Positions 50,881-61,309 of a stretch of DNA of 64,000 nt are shown one piece after another (position 1 is the stretch's first letter; each line of letters starts with the position of its first letter). Location: positions 226,001 through 290,000 of the forward strand of contig JAFEUB010001474.1 in the NCBI GenBank assembly GCA_024529925.1. The letters run 5' to 3'. Under the pieces are notes generated by a model. The model had not been told where the DNA came from, ran no database searches, and saw nothing but the letters and a program-made list of their open reading frames with translations. Position numbers and translations under genes: made by a program. The DNA comes from Ophthalmolycus amberensis. Its lineage: Eukaryota; Chordata; Actinopteri; Perciformes; Zoarcidae.

Positions 50881-52369
50881 GTGAAACAGGACTGAAAGTG
50901 TTTCCTGTGTGTGTGTGCTGATGAGTTGTAATCCAATCCTTCACAGCAGATCTGAACTATTCAGCAGCAGGTCTGACACCGTGACCATTCACACTGGAAC
51001 CAGATTACTGTGGAGAGCCACATTGAACCGTCCGCTGAATCAAATCACTTTAACACGGTCGCACAATTAACCGACGACCAGAGCCGGCAGCATGAGCCCG
51101 AGGCCCCCCGTACGCTCCGCACGGTCCGGTTCGTACGAAGTGTCGTCCAGCCAAAGTCTTAGCTGTTCTGAATGCTAGCGATGCCGTAGCATGTTCAGAC
51201 AATGCTAACGTGTTTACACCAAGCAGGTGTAAAGTCTGCCATGATCGCGACCTTAGTTGGCATGATAAGAGTTGTATGAGGCTGAAGGGGAATGTCATCA
51301 CCAGGCATTTGGTCACAAACCAAGTTCGACCCGATGAAAAAGTCAGAGGATCACCAAAATGAATGCAGTTCAGGCTAAGGGAAGGCAGGAACATGAGCAC
51401 AAACATTTCAGGGCAATCCATCCAACAGTTGTTGAGATGTTTCACTTCAACCCACAAACGTCCGCCTTGCGGCAGTGCTTGAAGGGAAAAGTCAGAAGAT
51501 CGCCGAACTCATTGTGATTCATCATCTGGGAACCATGAACGTACAAAATGCCGTCGTTGAGATATTTCAGTCTGGAATGAATGACTTCCCGATGTTGGAA
51601 TGGTTGTTTGAAAAGCTTTTTAGAAGATCCGTCAAGTGCTTTGAAGCGTGTTGGGGCCTTTAGTGTCGGGGCAATACAGTAGAGGTGGCTGTTACAAATC
51701 CCTTTACTGATTTCAATCATACCGCTCACTTCGGTTCAAAGATCCGTAGTCACTGACTGCGTAGCTACTGTAGTTTGTTCATTTTTTCTCCAAAGCTAAG
51801 TGATCGCATCACCGCCGCGACATGGCGGTACATCCGGTCGGTCGCTATCCGAACTGTTGCGTTCAGTTCGGTACAAAACTAGACCTATGCAAGCACTGTG
51901 TTTCAGGATAACAGCTCAGCAGATAAGGATTTGATGAAGAATTATCGCTTCACTATAATTAATTTGTCTTCTCGTGGTCTCTCAATAATCTTTTGACAGG
52001 TAGCAGCACTACATGGTTTGTTACAACAGTTGGAACACTCGTACCATCAAGCTTCACAAAAAGCAAGTGATGTGACATCTGAAAACAGAACTCAAGAAGG
52101 TTTAATATTGTGACGCGGTGACGTTTGAACCACTGTGGTCAAGCTTGCTACAAAACTGCACACGTGGGGGTCTGGTTTAACCTGGGAAAGAGAACGGGCT
52201 GGGGGCCCCCAGATGGGGACAAAGGCTTTATGCTGGCGTCCAGACTCGTCCCGAACATCGCAAAATTAAAAGAAAAGAGAAAGAGAGGGCACGGTCTCTG
52301 CAGGTAAAGACACCGCCACGAACCTCCTGTGGGTTATAAGTGATGATTGAGAGGGATCAGTTTTGTCGT

Positions 52370-52725
52370 AGTTTTAGTCTCTTTTAGTCATTTTGTGTTT
52401 CTTTGTGGTCACTATCAGTCTCTTTGTAGTTGCTTTGTGTCTCTTTGTAGTTGTTTTGGTCTCTGTCGTCTCTTTGTGATCTTTGAAGTTGCTATTGCTT
52501 GATCTTTGAAATTGTCTATTTGTTGATGTTTTGGCCTCTTTGTAGTTATTTTGTGTTTCTTTGTGGTCATTATCAGTCTCTTTAAAGTTGCTTTGTGTCT
52601 CTTTGCCGTTGTTTTGCACTTTTCCTTGTCATTGTGAATCTCTGTGTCTCTTTGCAGCTGTTTTGTTCTCCTTTTTTCTGACTCTTTGTAGTCTTCTCAT
52701 GTTTCTTTGTGGTCATTTTTGAGTA
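52370..52725. repeat. Minisatellite (TCTCTTTGTAGTTGTTTTGT type)
   Basis: About 15 degenerate units of roughly 20-30 bp on the plus strand built from GTCTCTTTGTAGTTG, TTTTGTGTTTCTTTGTGGTC and ATTATCAGTCTCTTT. The Lys/Thr/Asn-rich open minus frame (52619-52374) is a by-product of the repeat. Confidence 0.85.
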
Positions 52726-55700
52726 TCTTCCACCCTAACCTAATCAAAGAGTACATAGTTGTTATCCGAGATCGCCGTCTAGAGGTGAGCATGAGAAGTA
52801 CATTCCTCTTTTCATTGCACTACAGAGGGCACATTATATTAAATCAAAAGGCTCGGTGGGGATAGATGACCAGGTTCTCACTCTCCTTTCAGGTCCATGA
52901 TATTCCACAATAGTATTACACTTTATTTACACTTTCCAACTGTAGTTTTCAGCTGGACTTTACTTACTTTTAAAATATTGATTTGAAAAATAATACTTTC
53001 ATGACCCTTTAACATTGGTGAGAGTAGTGGAGAATTTTGAAGATGATCTCATTTTAACAAATATGATTATCAATACATGTTTTCAAGGAAAAAAACACCA
53101 CACACCATCAGCTGATCTGTATATATTACACATTTAATAATGACATACGTATAAAGTCCAAAGTTGAGGGGACACATTTCTGCACATGCATACATACATA
53201 CATGTGCTGTGATTCCGATAAGGCACTGAGTCAAATTCAGACAAACATGTGCAACCAAACAAAGGAAATCATTCTTATATGAATGTGCACAAAAACAGGG
53301 TTAAAAAAAACACTCAATCACAGCCACTGCTAAAAAAATAACTATTATTGCTTCAAAGATTTTGATTTAACCAACACCTAATCATTGAACAAGAACATCT
53401 TCTTTAAACATTTAAAAGTCTTTAAATGCATAGATTGTTTTTAAAGACAACTACTTGAAGGCCTGTACTCTTTAAATGTCCTACAGCTGTACAAGCAGCT
53501 GATGATAGTAATAAACCTCGACAAGTTACCGATCAAAGAAAAATATAAACAAATAACATTTTCACATCTTCCCCCATAACTGATAAATAAATAAAAGGGG
53601 CATATTACAGCTCAGACGTTGGTTCGACCTTATTTTCTGTATTTTACCACTGCAGAAAACACATTAATTTATGACTCAATTCTTGACATTTTAATGTCAA
53701 TGCAGCCCTAAATATTAAAACATCTGTCCTCCAGAAATAAAAACATAACAAAATAAACTTTGAGTACAGGGAATGAAGCTGACATTTGTCTTTATGGGTC
53801 TTGTGCAATTAATTTTTCTCTGGGAGGAAGATTTGTGAGTTATTCACAACACATTTTTAAATACTGTAGTGCTTTAAAAATATATGTCCATCTATTATCT
53901 TTATTTCCTCACCTGTGTGGTTTCCTTGCCTCCCTCCCATCGGGGATGCATAGAGACGCAAGGAAACGACGCAGGTGAGGTGCAGCCATGGCTTTGCTGA
54001 TCTTATAGTTCCACCAACAGTTAAAATGTCCACTAGTCAAACACTTTTGTTCATGACAGGACGCTCCATCATGATGGAGATGCTAAGTTACGCATGCTAA
54101 CAGGCTTTTGTTTGCTACAAGGTGTTACCTTGGGCAAGCTAGTGTATAATGTAGCATGCTAACTCGTCAAAATGTTAGCATTTTGTCATTCTAGACGTAC
54201 ATAATGTCAGTCTAATGATAATTATTCATGTCTGTAATTTAGATTGCTTGGTGAAGTCTGAGCATTAAATTAGGGAAATAATGTGAAGAGGGAATGTTAT
54301 AAATGTTTGCATGAGTGATGTTAGTGTGCCAGCAGGTGCATTAGCGTATTCTGTTAGCATGTTCCAGCTAGCTTAACTGTAACACGCTAGCTTGCTAAAT
54401 GTTTGCTTGGTTACAATCAGCTAAATATCTGAATGTGGCTACTGGTGTGACGTATTTTCAGTAATTGGCACAGTGCCCCGAGCGCCCCTTAAAAGGTCCC
54501 CTGTAGAGATTTTTTGACCTCTAGTTTTTCAATGAGTGGGTCTGATTTGTTTTACATGACGCGATACACATTGCTGTCATTGGTTTGACGCTATTCTACT
54601 GAACTGCAGAGGCTGGTAATACACCAATGCTACAATATACTTTGTGCCTAGTCTGCCGGCAATTAAATGAAGAAGAAATCAAAAGTATACAGACCGGGTC
54701 TATTCCTTGCTGTGTTCCGACGAACCCAAATTGCCCAAGATGTTTGACGCACTATGACATTTTAATTTGAAATATATTAACATTTTCAGACGTTGTGGAC
54801 GAAGCCAAGTTGATGAGATGAGGAAAAAGGTATTTTCTGTTACGTCGGAGACGAATCAGAACGCATTAGCACTTACACCACAAAACATACGTATGGGGTC
54901 AGATAACCTCGACAAGTGGTTACACTTGTATTTAGAGCCGTCCACTTGTAATCCGATTGGCCCAAACACATTTTAAAACCAAGTGTAAACGGTCAATGAG
55001 CTAGAAAACTCCATACGGCCCCTTTAAGACCACAAGTGTGTGGAGGTTTATCAGAGCTCATTGATACACTAATACATTAGTAAGGCCATATCATCACTCA
55101 CCCAATGCTCAGATGATTTGCTGGAACAAATCATTTTTAGGATCAAGCGATACAATTAATGAAGACATTAAATGCAGTTGTCTAAAGGCACATCGGTCCA
55201 CTGAGACATAAAGGAGATATCAATGTGATGCCCTCTGTCTGATAAAGGTTTTAAGGACGGAGAATATCTTTCTAAATCTATGATCAAGGGATAAAGTATT
55301 TAATATTCATCTTGAGTATCAGATGTGTATTCTCATCAGTCTCGTCAAGAAGAACAGATTGTTACGTGAAACCGTATGTTCGGCCATAACTTTGGACAAT
55401 AACATTTAGGCTGAACCCATCATGTCGTAAACTAAAACTTCGTCATGTGCGTTGATGATTGTCACTCCAAAAAAGTTAAAGGTTTTTGGAAACTTTTCTG
55501 CGCCAGGAGTCGCACCGCTCGTCAATGTCGCACTTGGCCTGGGCAGCTAATCAAATCAAGCAAGAGACAAATTTGACTATTTTACCACTGACTTCCTGTT
55601 TTAATGCCGGTAGATGTGGTCAGGCTAGCTAGCTGGATAGCTGTGAGAGAGCTACAGAATGAGAAGGAAGGGGGAGTTCATATCTTGTGTTGTGATAGCG

Positions 55701-55837
55701 CACGCCGGCTCAAGTGTAGAGGGGCTTTCTCACAACGTTCTCTTCAGGAAGCTTGAGGAGTACGAAAAAATACCACAAACACCCAGTGAGACAGACGTGA
55801 GACAGACGTGAGACAGACGTGAAACCAACGTGAAACA

Positions 55838-56446
55838 CTAAACCTCCTCCGACACGCTGTGGATCGTCTCAATGATCTTCTTCTTCAGCTTCTTCACTTT
55901 GTCCGGCGGCGTCTCGTTCAGACACTCCTCCACGTACTTCAGGAAGCCTGCTGTGCGGCGCCGCCGCCTGGCTTTGACAGAACGTCCTCATGATGTCCAG
56001 CACCTCGCCGGAGGGTGGTGGAAGACGGCGGCCCGCCCGCTTGCGTCCTCCCGACACTCTGCTATCGGTGTGGGAGGACTGTGTGGAGGGGGAGGACGAG
56101 GGGGAGGAGTGTTGGGAGTCCGGGGGAGTGGGCGAGGGAGGGGTTTCCAGGCCCCGCGACGATGCCACGTTCAGTTGGCCGGCGGTTTGGTTGGTGCCGT
56201 GGTAGCGGCCGGAGAGGGCTTGGCCGTCCAGGTGGAGGAGGCGGGGCTCCTGCGCTCCGTGGAAGTGGAGGTCTTTGGGCCGCTCGTCCTCGTCGCAAGA
56301 GTCGCAGAGGAACATCAGCTCGCGGTAGTGTTTCCACTTCGGAAGGTAAAAGTCCTCCGAACCGCAGGTTTTGTTGGAGCTCACCGCCTTGTGCTCACGC
56401 TGGAAGATGGTTCGCAGGTTCCTGAACTTTGTCTTTATGTCTTCCA
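55838..56446 (-). CDS. MADF gene exon 7: end of module 3, Ser/Pro linker, BESS-like motif
   Basis: The acceptor TTCTTCAG precedes 56446. It encodes VEDIKTKFRNLRTIFQREHK, then EDFYLPKWKHYRELMFL and CDSCDEDERP, followed by a Ser/Pro/Thr linker (ETPPSPTPPDSQHSSPS) and a basic GGRKRAGRRLPPPSGE stretch. Then comes LDIMRTFCQSQ, after which the plausible frame is one base on: ARRRRRTAGFLKYVEECLNE then TPPDKVKKLKKKIIETIH and a stop at 55840-55838. FLKYVEECL...PP.K...LK.KI...I has the BESS pattern. The surplus base is in the GGCGGCGGCGCCGC run (about 55955-55967). Read as printed, the protein ends at 55869 with an unrelated acidic tail and no BESS motif. Confidence 0.85.
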
Positions 56447-59400
56447 CTGAAGAACGAAGAATTACAGAAACTGTCAGCCACACGTGTGAGGAATCACTTT
56501 CGTAACAACTATTTGATTCACTTCGTCAAACCTGAAACCAACCGTTTCAAATGTGGCTCCCACTCTTGTTTTTCATTTGCGCTGGTACCGTTTCATCACA
56601 TTTGTAAAATATGTATCTTGGTGTTTAAGTCAAAGTTATCCCTTTTGGCAAAACTATCACACAAAGAACCATCGCTGTTACCTGTGAATGGGGCCGACTC
56701 ATTGTCAGAGAGGACGCCGCTCAGCGTCTCCAACAGGCTCTGTCTCAACAGCCTGTTCCTGTAGCTCTCGGACTTGTGGTTCCACAGACAGCTGTGCTCT
56801 AGAGAAAGCACATCATGTTGAGTTAAACCAAAAAACCCACCTGGAAGAAAACATGAATACTTTTAGTCCTATTAGAACACGAGGTAGTGGTGCAACACAG
56901 CCTCTTGTGGCCACAATAAGTATTACAACAACAAACAAATGACACCGACTAAAAGTGTATTTTCTAAACTATCTGCAAAAATAGTTTTTTTACACTTGTA
57001 AAAAACATTACTGAGGAAAACGATCCTGTTAAAATGTCATTTATTCAGCAGTTGGCTTCTATAGCCGTTCCTTCTCAACACGTGAAACAGATCAACAATA
57101 AATGACGGCACCAACCAGAGTAAAACGATATGAGCTGCTGAACTTTGGCCTCGTTCCAGTGGCAGCGGGAGTCAGCGCTCAGTCTGCTGTCGGCCTGAAC
57201 CGAACCGGAGAAATTTAGATGGGAGGGGTTTGTACAAGGTTTGGTGTCCGGCGGTGGCGAGGACGGAGAGGCGGCGAACGTGGCCGCAGCTGTTTGGCTT
57301 GCTAGTTTGAGGTCATTCGTAGACGCTGGGAGGAAGACTTGGTACGTGGCGGCGGCGTTGGCTTCGGTGGCGCAGGAGGGGTTGCTGAACTTGATTTGGG
57401 TGGAGCCGGAGGAGAAGCCACTCAGGGCGGAGTAGGGTGTTTGGTTTCCGCGTTCCAGGTCCAGGTCTTCCCGGGGCGTCACTATCTGCACGTCGTCCGG
57501 GCTGTCGTCTTCGTCGCAGGACTCGCAGAGGAAGAGCAGGTGCTGGTAGTGTTTCCATTTGGAAACGTGGAGTTTGTCAGACACCCTGCTGGCCTGCACC
57601 GCCTTGTATTCGCGGTTGAAAACTGTTCGGAGGTTCTTGAACTTGCACTTCATGTCTTCAACTGCAAAACAGTAAGAAAGGATTCACATCTCCCACTACT
57701 ACTGGTTTCTCAAATGTATAATGCTGGTTATTCCTTCTATGAGATTCAACTAAGTTAAGCTAAGCTAGCTAAGTCTATTTTCTATATCAACACTGAACAA
57801 ACTCTGCTTTTCAGCCTCTTTTAGCTCATAGTTTTGGTTTTACAGCACATTCACTGAAGCGGAGCATTTAGCAGCTAAAGAGACGGATATTTTTTCTCAG
57901 GACTTGGTGGAGACCAAACCAGAGCTAAGAAAGGAGAGTGTGTTGGATCATTAGGTGGACAGAAAGAAAACTCCAATGGACTGATAGCGTTGCTCTGTGT
58001 CTGCTAGAGGTGGAAGTAGGCAGCTGTTTGCTAACATGTAAGCATTGTACCTAATAGTATGTCCACGCAGTGTTAAAGGGATAGTTTGGATTTTTGGAAG
58101 TGGTTGTATGAGGTGCTTCTCCATAGTCAGTGCAGTGCCTACAGTAGATAGAGCACAGCAATGTACTGCTTTGGACGGGGGCAGCAGCAAAACCTATTTC
58201 AGACAACTTTAAAAAATATATATCGATTCAAGTGTACACTATATTTACAATATTTTCACAGCTTTACTTTGCAGTCAGACGGGGAACCGAAGCCCTTATA
58301 TCTTTGCTCTCCGTCAAAGACACAAGACTCCGTTGACAAAAAAAGTAATTTAACATTGCAGAACACAGTAGTTGCTGGTCTACCGCTGCCTCGATTAGGT
58401 TAGTCTTTGCTGAATAATCCCAAATTATTCCTTTATCCCAGTGGATCTTACTTTGGGGGACTGGGCCCTGATTGTGGGTCAAGGGATGGTTTGAGGGATG
58501 ATAATAAAATGTGAAACATGGTCCAACATAAGATACAACCCGATCTGCCTAGAATTGCTCAATGTGCTGGTGTTGTACTTTGGCCCTCGATATGTCGGGC
58601 TGTAGCCATGAAAACAAGCAGGACCGTGTGAGACGTACCTGAGAAAGACACCGAGTGGTCGGACAGCTGGCTCCTCAGAGCCTCCAGCAGCCTCAGTCTG
58701 AGCTGACGGTTGTTGTGGTTTTCGGACTTCTTCTTCCAGAGGCAGCTATGCTCTGTGACACAACAACACGACAACCCGTCAACCACGAATCCAAACCCTC
58801 ATTAGAGCTTGTATCTCAATCCCTTTAGCAGTAACAACTGATCGCTCTGATCGCTTTTTGTTTTGTTTACCGGAGTAGAAAGCTATCAGTGTACGCTCCC
58901 TCTCGTCAGTCCAGTAACATTTCACCGGCGTGTTGGAGGGGACGCAGGAGGACGGGGAGGAGCTGGACAGGACGGGGATGAGGGGGACGATCAGCCCCGG
59001 GTAGGAGACGACGGCCCAGCTCTCCTCCCGTGGAGCGGGCGGCGGCGAGGGTGAGGGCGGCTGGTCGTCGGGGCCGCCGTCCCGGTCCCAGCAGCCGCGC
59101 AGGAACATCAGCTGCTCGTAGTGCTTCCACTGCGGCACGAACACGTCGTCCGACCGGCACACCTCGCTCGCCTTCACCATTTTGTACTGGCGCTGAAAGG
59201 TGGTGCGGAGGTTCTTGAACTTGTTCTTGATGTCTTCCACTGGAGAGAAAGAACGGAGGAGCGGATGCTTGTTTTCTAGCTCCTAGACAAAGTGCAGCTT
59301 GGTGAAATGAATGAATCTGACAACAGGCCTACCTGTGAGAGGAACAGGAGGAGGGTGAGCTGACAGAAGGAACCTCAGGCGTTCCAGGGTTTTCCACCGC

Positions 59401-60916
59401 AGCTGTCGGTTCTTGTAGCTCTCGGACTTCTGGTTCCACAGGCAGCCATGCACTGGGAAAATGAAAACAAACAAGATACTCGAACGCTACATAATTGTAT
59501 ATATACGTACAGTACATACATTTTGTTTTGGTTTACCGTAGAAACTAAAAGCACCGATACTGGAGCGGATATTGGGCTGATTCAGACTCAAATAGATGGA
59601 TCGGGTATCGGTGACAATGGTTTAAAAAGTTTATATACATTATAACGTTGAATTGTTATTTGTTTAAATTTGGACCAATTTGTTCCTGCACTAAAAGGGT
59701 TTTGTAATTAATTATGTTTACCAAGTCGCCTTTTATTATTTTGATAATAAAACAATTCAGTAAATTTATATCTGTGTATTTATTTGTGACATTTTGTTTA
59801 ACAAAGTTTAAAAAAAAGCAATGTTTAATTAAGTCAAGCCTGATGTTGTCGTAACACATAAAATAATGATCTCAGCAACTTCCACAGTGAGGCGTACATC
59901 TCATCAGTCAAACACTGGTATCGGATCAGGACTTGGTATCGGGACTGATAATCAATATCGGTAGAAGAAACTCCTTCATGTTGTTGTGTCTCCACAAGGT
60001 CTCCACTTTCGGACCAGAAGTTCTGTCCCACTTTTTCTTTTTTAAGTTACTTAAAACATGAAATGCAATTTTAAAAATGTCTAAAAGAAACTGACACTCA
60101 CATCACAATGTTTTCAGGTGGCAGATTGTTGCAGAGTGTGACTGATACTACGTGTGTATGAAGTGTTTATATATAAATACAGTCCATTGTATTCTGTCTG
60201 GTAGCCACAGCAGGCCTGATATTATAGTGGTGATTTGGGGACCTTAGTTATTAGTGTTGCAGCTTCTTTGCAGCACTTTCGAGACTCTTTAGTTTCATCG
60301 AGTGCCTTTAGTCAGATGTATGAATGTTTTTATTATCTTCCTAAATGGAAAATCTGTGGGAGCATCAGAAGTCATAACAATGCAACAGAAAAACTATTGT
60401 ATAAGACATTAAAATGTATCCACTCATAAGCAGTGTCATTTCAAAATATTAGTTGGCATACTTAAATCTCACGTTAGGGTCAGAGCAGTTAATATTTTAA
60501 AAAAAATGACCCCCCCCCCCCCCGCTCCATTTAACATTAAATATAATTACAATCACAACATATTTTGCCATGTCATCTTTTCATATTCAGAGCTACAAAG
60601 CAAAACTTTAAAAACGGAATCTAAACTCAGTTTTCTTCGTCTTCCTGTAGGAGAAAAACCGCAAACTACACTTCAGTTGCTAGTCGCCATTGCTGTTATC
60701 TGTCTGCGTCGCTCGTTTCCGTCGGTCTCGTCGAGCAACGGTTGCCCCCAATTGTTGCAGTTTATGACAACCCACCGATAAAAACGGCAACTTTTATGGA
60801 ACGACAAGTTTCTATTTGAGCGTGTTTGACTTACTGGAGAAGAACGCTATGAGCGCCCTCTCTTTCTCCTCCGTCCAGTACCGCTCCGGTGTGAAGCCGA
60901 ACGGAGACACCTCCAT
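55838..60916 (-). CDS. Triple-MADF, BESS-terminated protein gene (7 coding exons)
   Basis: MADF domains are Myb/SANT-like DNA-binding modules named after Drosophila Adf-1. They are often paired with a C-terminal BESS motif for protein contacts, and usually act as transcriptional regulators. Here seven exons encode about 651 residues (if one surplus base is discounted) with three MADF-like modules. Each starts W(T/N)(D/E)....LI.F(F/Y)S, then has H.CLW..KSE...NR.LR...LE.L, then VED(I/M)K.KF(K/R)NLRT.F.R..K.V, and ends with WKHY..L.FL. Modules lie at roughly residues 14-110, 180-270 and 355-450. Acidic and Ser/Pro linkers follow. The last 35 residues resemble a BESS helix. Coding pieces are 60835-60916, 59333-59452, 58871-59239, 58639-58752, 57116-57661, 56682-56798 and 55838-56446. 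All six introns are phase 1. I know no standard symbol for this gene. Confidence 0.88.
56682..56798 (-). CDS. MADF gene exon 6: short exon of module 3
   Basis: The acceptor TTCTCTAG precedes 56798 and the donor GTAACA follows 56682. Length is 117 nt, phase 1 to phase 1. It encodes EHSCLWNHKSESYRNRLLRQ and SLLETLSGVLSDNESAPFT. The CLW motif and the SY.NR.LR.SLLE helix correspond to the second helix region of MADF. It is homologous to exons 2 and 4. Confidence 0.9.
57116..57661 (-). CDS. MADF gene exon 5: end of module 2 and start of module 3
   Basis: The acceptor TTTTGCAG precedes 57661 and a weak donor GTTGGT follows 57116 (placed by homology with the GGTAAA end of exon 3). Length is 546 nt, phase 1 to phase 1. 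It encodes VEDMKCKFKNLRTVFNREYK, HVSKWKHYQHLLFLCESCDE, and a linker with DDSPDDVQIVTPREDLD and many Ala/Ser/Pro, then SRCHWNEAKVQQLISFYSG, the first helix of module 3. The donor is the weakest in the gene. Read-through would add SGWCRHLLLICFTC and a stop, giving a two-module short form. Confidence 0.87.
57662..58638 (-). other. MADF gene intron 4
   Basis: A 977-bp intron with donor GTACGT and acceptor TTTTGCAG. AT-rich, with a small GCTAAGCTAGCTAAG patch at about 57755. No gene was seen within it. Confidence 0.7.
58639..58752 (-). CDS. MADF gene exon 4: short exon of module 2
   Basis: The acceptor TGTGTCACAG precedes 58752 and the donor GTACGT follows 58639. Length is 114 nt, phase 1 to phase 1. 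It encodes EHSCLWKKKSENHNNRQLRL and RLLEALRSQLSDHSVSFS. It is homologous to exons 2 and 6 and is the shortest of the three. Confidence 0.9.
58871..59239 (-). CDS. MADF gene exon 3: end of module 1 and start of module 2
   Basis: The acceptor TTTCTCTCCAG precedes 59239 and the donor GTAAAC follows 58871. Length is 369 nt, phase 1 to phase 1. It encodes VEDIKNKFKNLRTTFQRQYK, DDVFVPQWKHYEQLMFLRG, an acidic/proline linker (DQPPSPSPPPAPREESW), and KCYWTDERERTLIAFYSG, the first helix of module 2. It shows clearly that the exon boundary lies inside the domain, so the duplicated genomic unit is out of register with the protein domain. Confidence 0.92.
59333..59452 (-). CDS. MADF gene exon 2: short exon of module 1
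   Basis: The acceptor TTTTCCCAG precedes 59452 and the donor GTAGGC follows 59333. Length is 120 nt, phase 1 to phase 1. It encodes MHGCLWNQKSESYKNRQLRW and KTLERLRFLLSAHPPPVPLT. The first codon is split with exon 1, so the Met is internal. It is homologous to exons 4 and 6. Confidence 0.9.
59453..60834 (-). other. MADF gene intron 1
   Basis: A 1.4-kb AT-rich intron with strong donor GTAAGT at 60834. It contains GATCGGGTATCGGTGACA-like and GGTATCGGATCAGGACTTGG patches (59590-59610 and 59920-59960) that look like ends of a small dispersed element, and a run of 14 C at about 60510-60523. No coding sequence was seen. Confidence 0.65.
60510..60523. repeat. C homopolymer run
   Basis: Fourteen consecutive C residues after an A-rich run. 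Confidence 0.95.
60835..60916 (-). CDS. MADF gene exon 1: start codon and first helix of module 1
   Basis: The ATG at 60916 follows AACAACAAAT and is followed by G, a good initiation context. It encodes MEVSPFGFTPERYWTEEKER and ALIAFFS, then the consensus donor GTAAGT (phase 1). WTEEKERALIAFFS aligns with the WTDERERTLIAFYS (module 2) and WNEAKVQQLISFYS (module 3) starts. Confidence 0.9.
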
Positions 60917-60957
60917 ATTTGTTGTTGCCGTTCAATCCTCCTTCTATGCCGCCGGTA

Positions 60958-60993
60958 CCAGGTCACATGACCCACACTCCGGGCTCTGATTGG
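60958..60993 (-). promoter_or_regulatory. TATA-less promoter elements of the MADF gene
   Basis: An E-box-containing GGTCACATGACC lies at 60961-60972, and a CCAAT box (ATTGG on the plus strand) at 60989-60993, about 45 and 75 bp upstream of the ATG. No TATA box was seen. The region 60880-61010 is comparatively GC-rich. The spacing suits an NF-Y-driven start, but this is inferred from motifs only. Confidence 0.45.
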
Positions 60994-61309
60994 ACAGACG
61001 TCGCTGAGCACTAACCTTAGGCAGTAACCGTCATTGCCCAGTAGAGGTCGCTGTCTAGTAGTGTTCGAACCCTCAGCTGCATGTCAACATACAGAAGGAC
61101 TTCTTTTGTATTCCACATTTAATTTAATTCAATTTAATTTGTAAATAAAAATTTTTAAAATATTTAGTAGCTGTTCTTGAGCTTTTGATAGTTTCAAGAC
61201 TGTCAATCTTGAACGTAAATTAAAAATCGAACTCATTCATTTGAAATAAACTTTTTTTTCTGGATGCGGGGAACAACAACCCGCTAGATTTTTCAAATAA
61301 AAACTCGTC

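Larger units (their letters stand above)
50128..55837. other. Intergenic region between shroom3 and the MADF gene
   Basis: The GC-rich shroom3 promoter region extends to about 50460. It is followed by a CT/GA microsatellite and purine tract (50465-50880), a dispersed repeat (about 51160-51640) with AACAGTTGTTGAGATGTTTC and GAGATATTTCAGTCTGGAA words, plain sequence, a minisatellite (52370-52725), AT-rich DNA (52740-53900) that may include the 3' UTR of the MADF gene, and another GCTAGC/GCTAACA-rich repeat (about 54080-54440). No gene was recognised. Confidence 0.6.

Noticed and set aside
52374..52619. Lys/Thr/Asn-rich minus frame
   Set aside because: It is generated by the minisatellite at 52370-52725.
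55872..56450. A 192-codon plus-strand frame
   Set aside because: It is the antisense shadow of MADF exon 7, open because of high GC.
57339..57758. A 139-codon plus-strand frame
   Set aside because: It is the antisense shadow of MADF exon 5.
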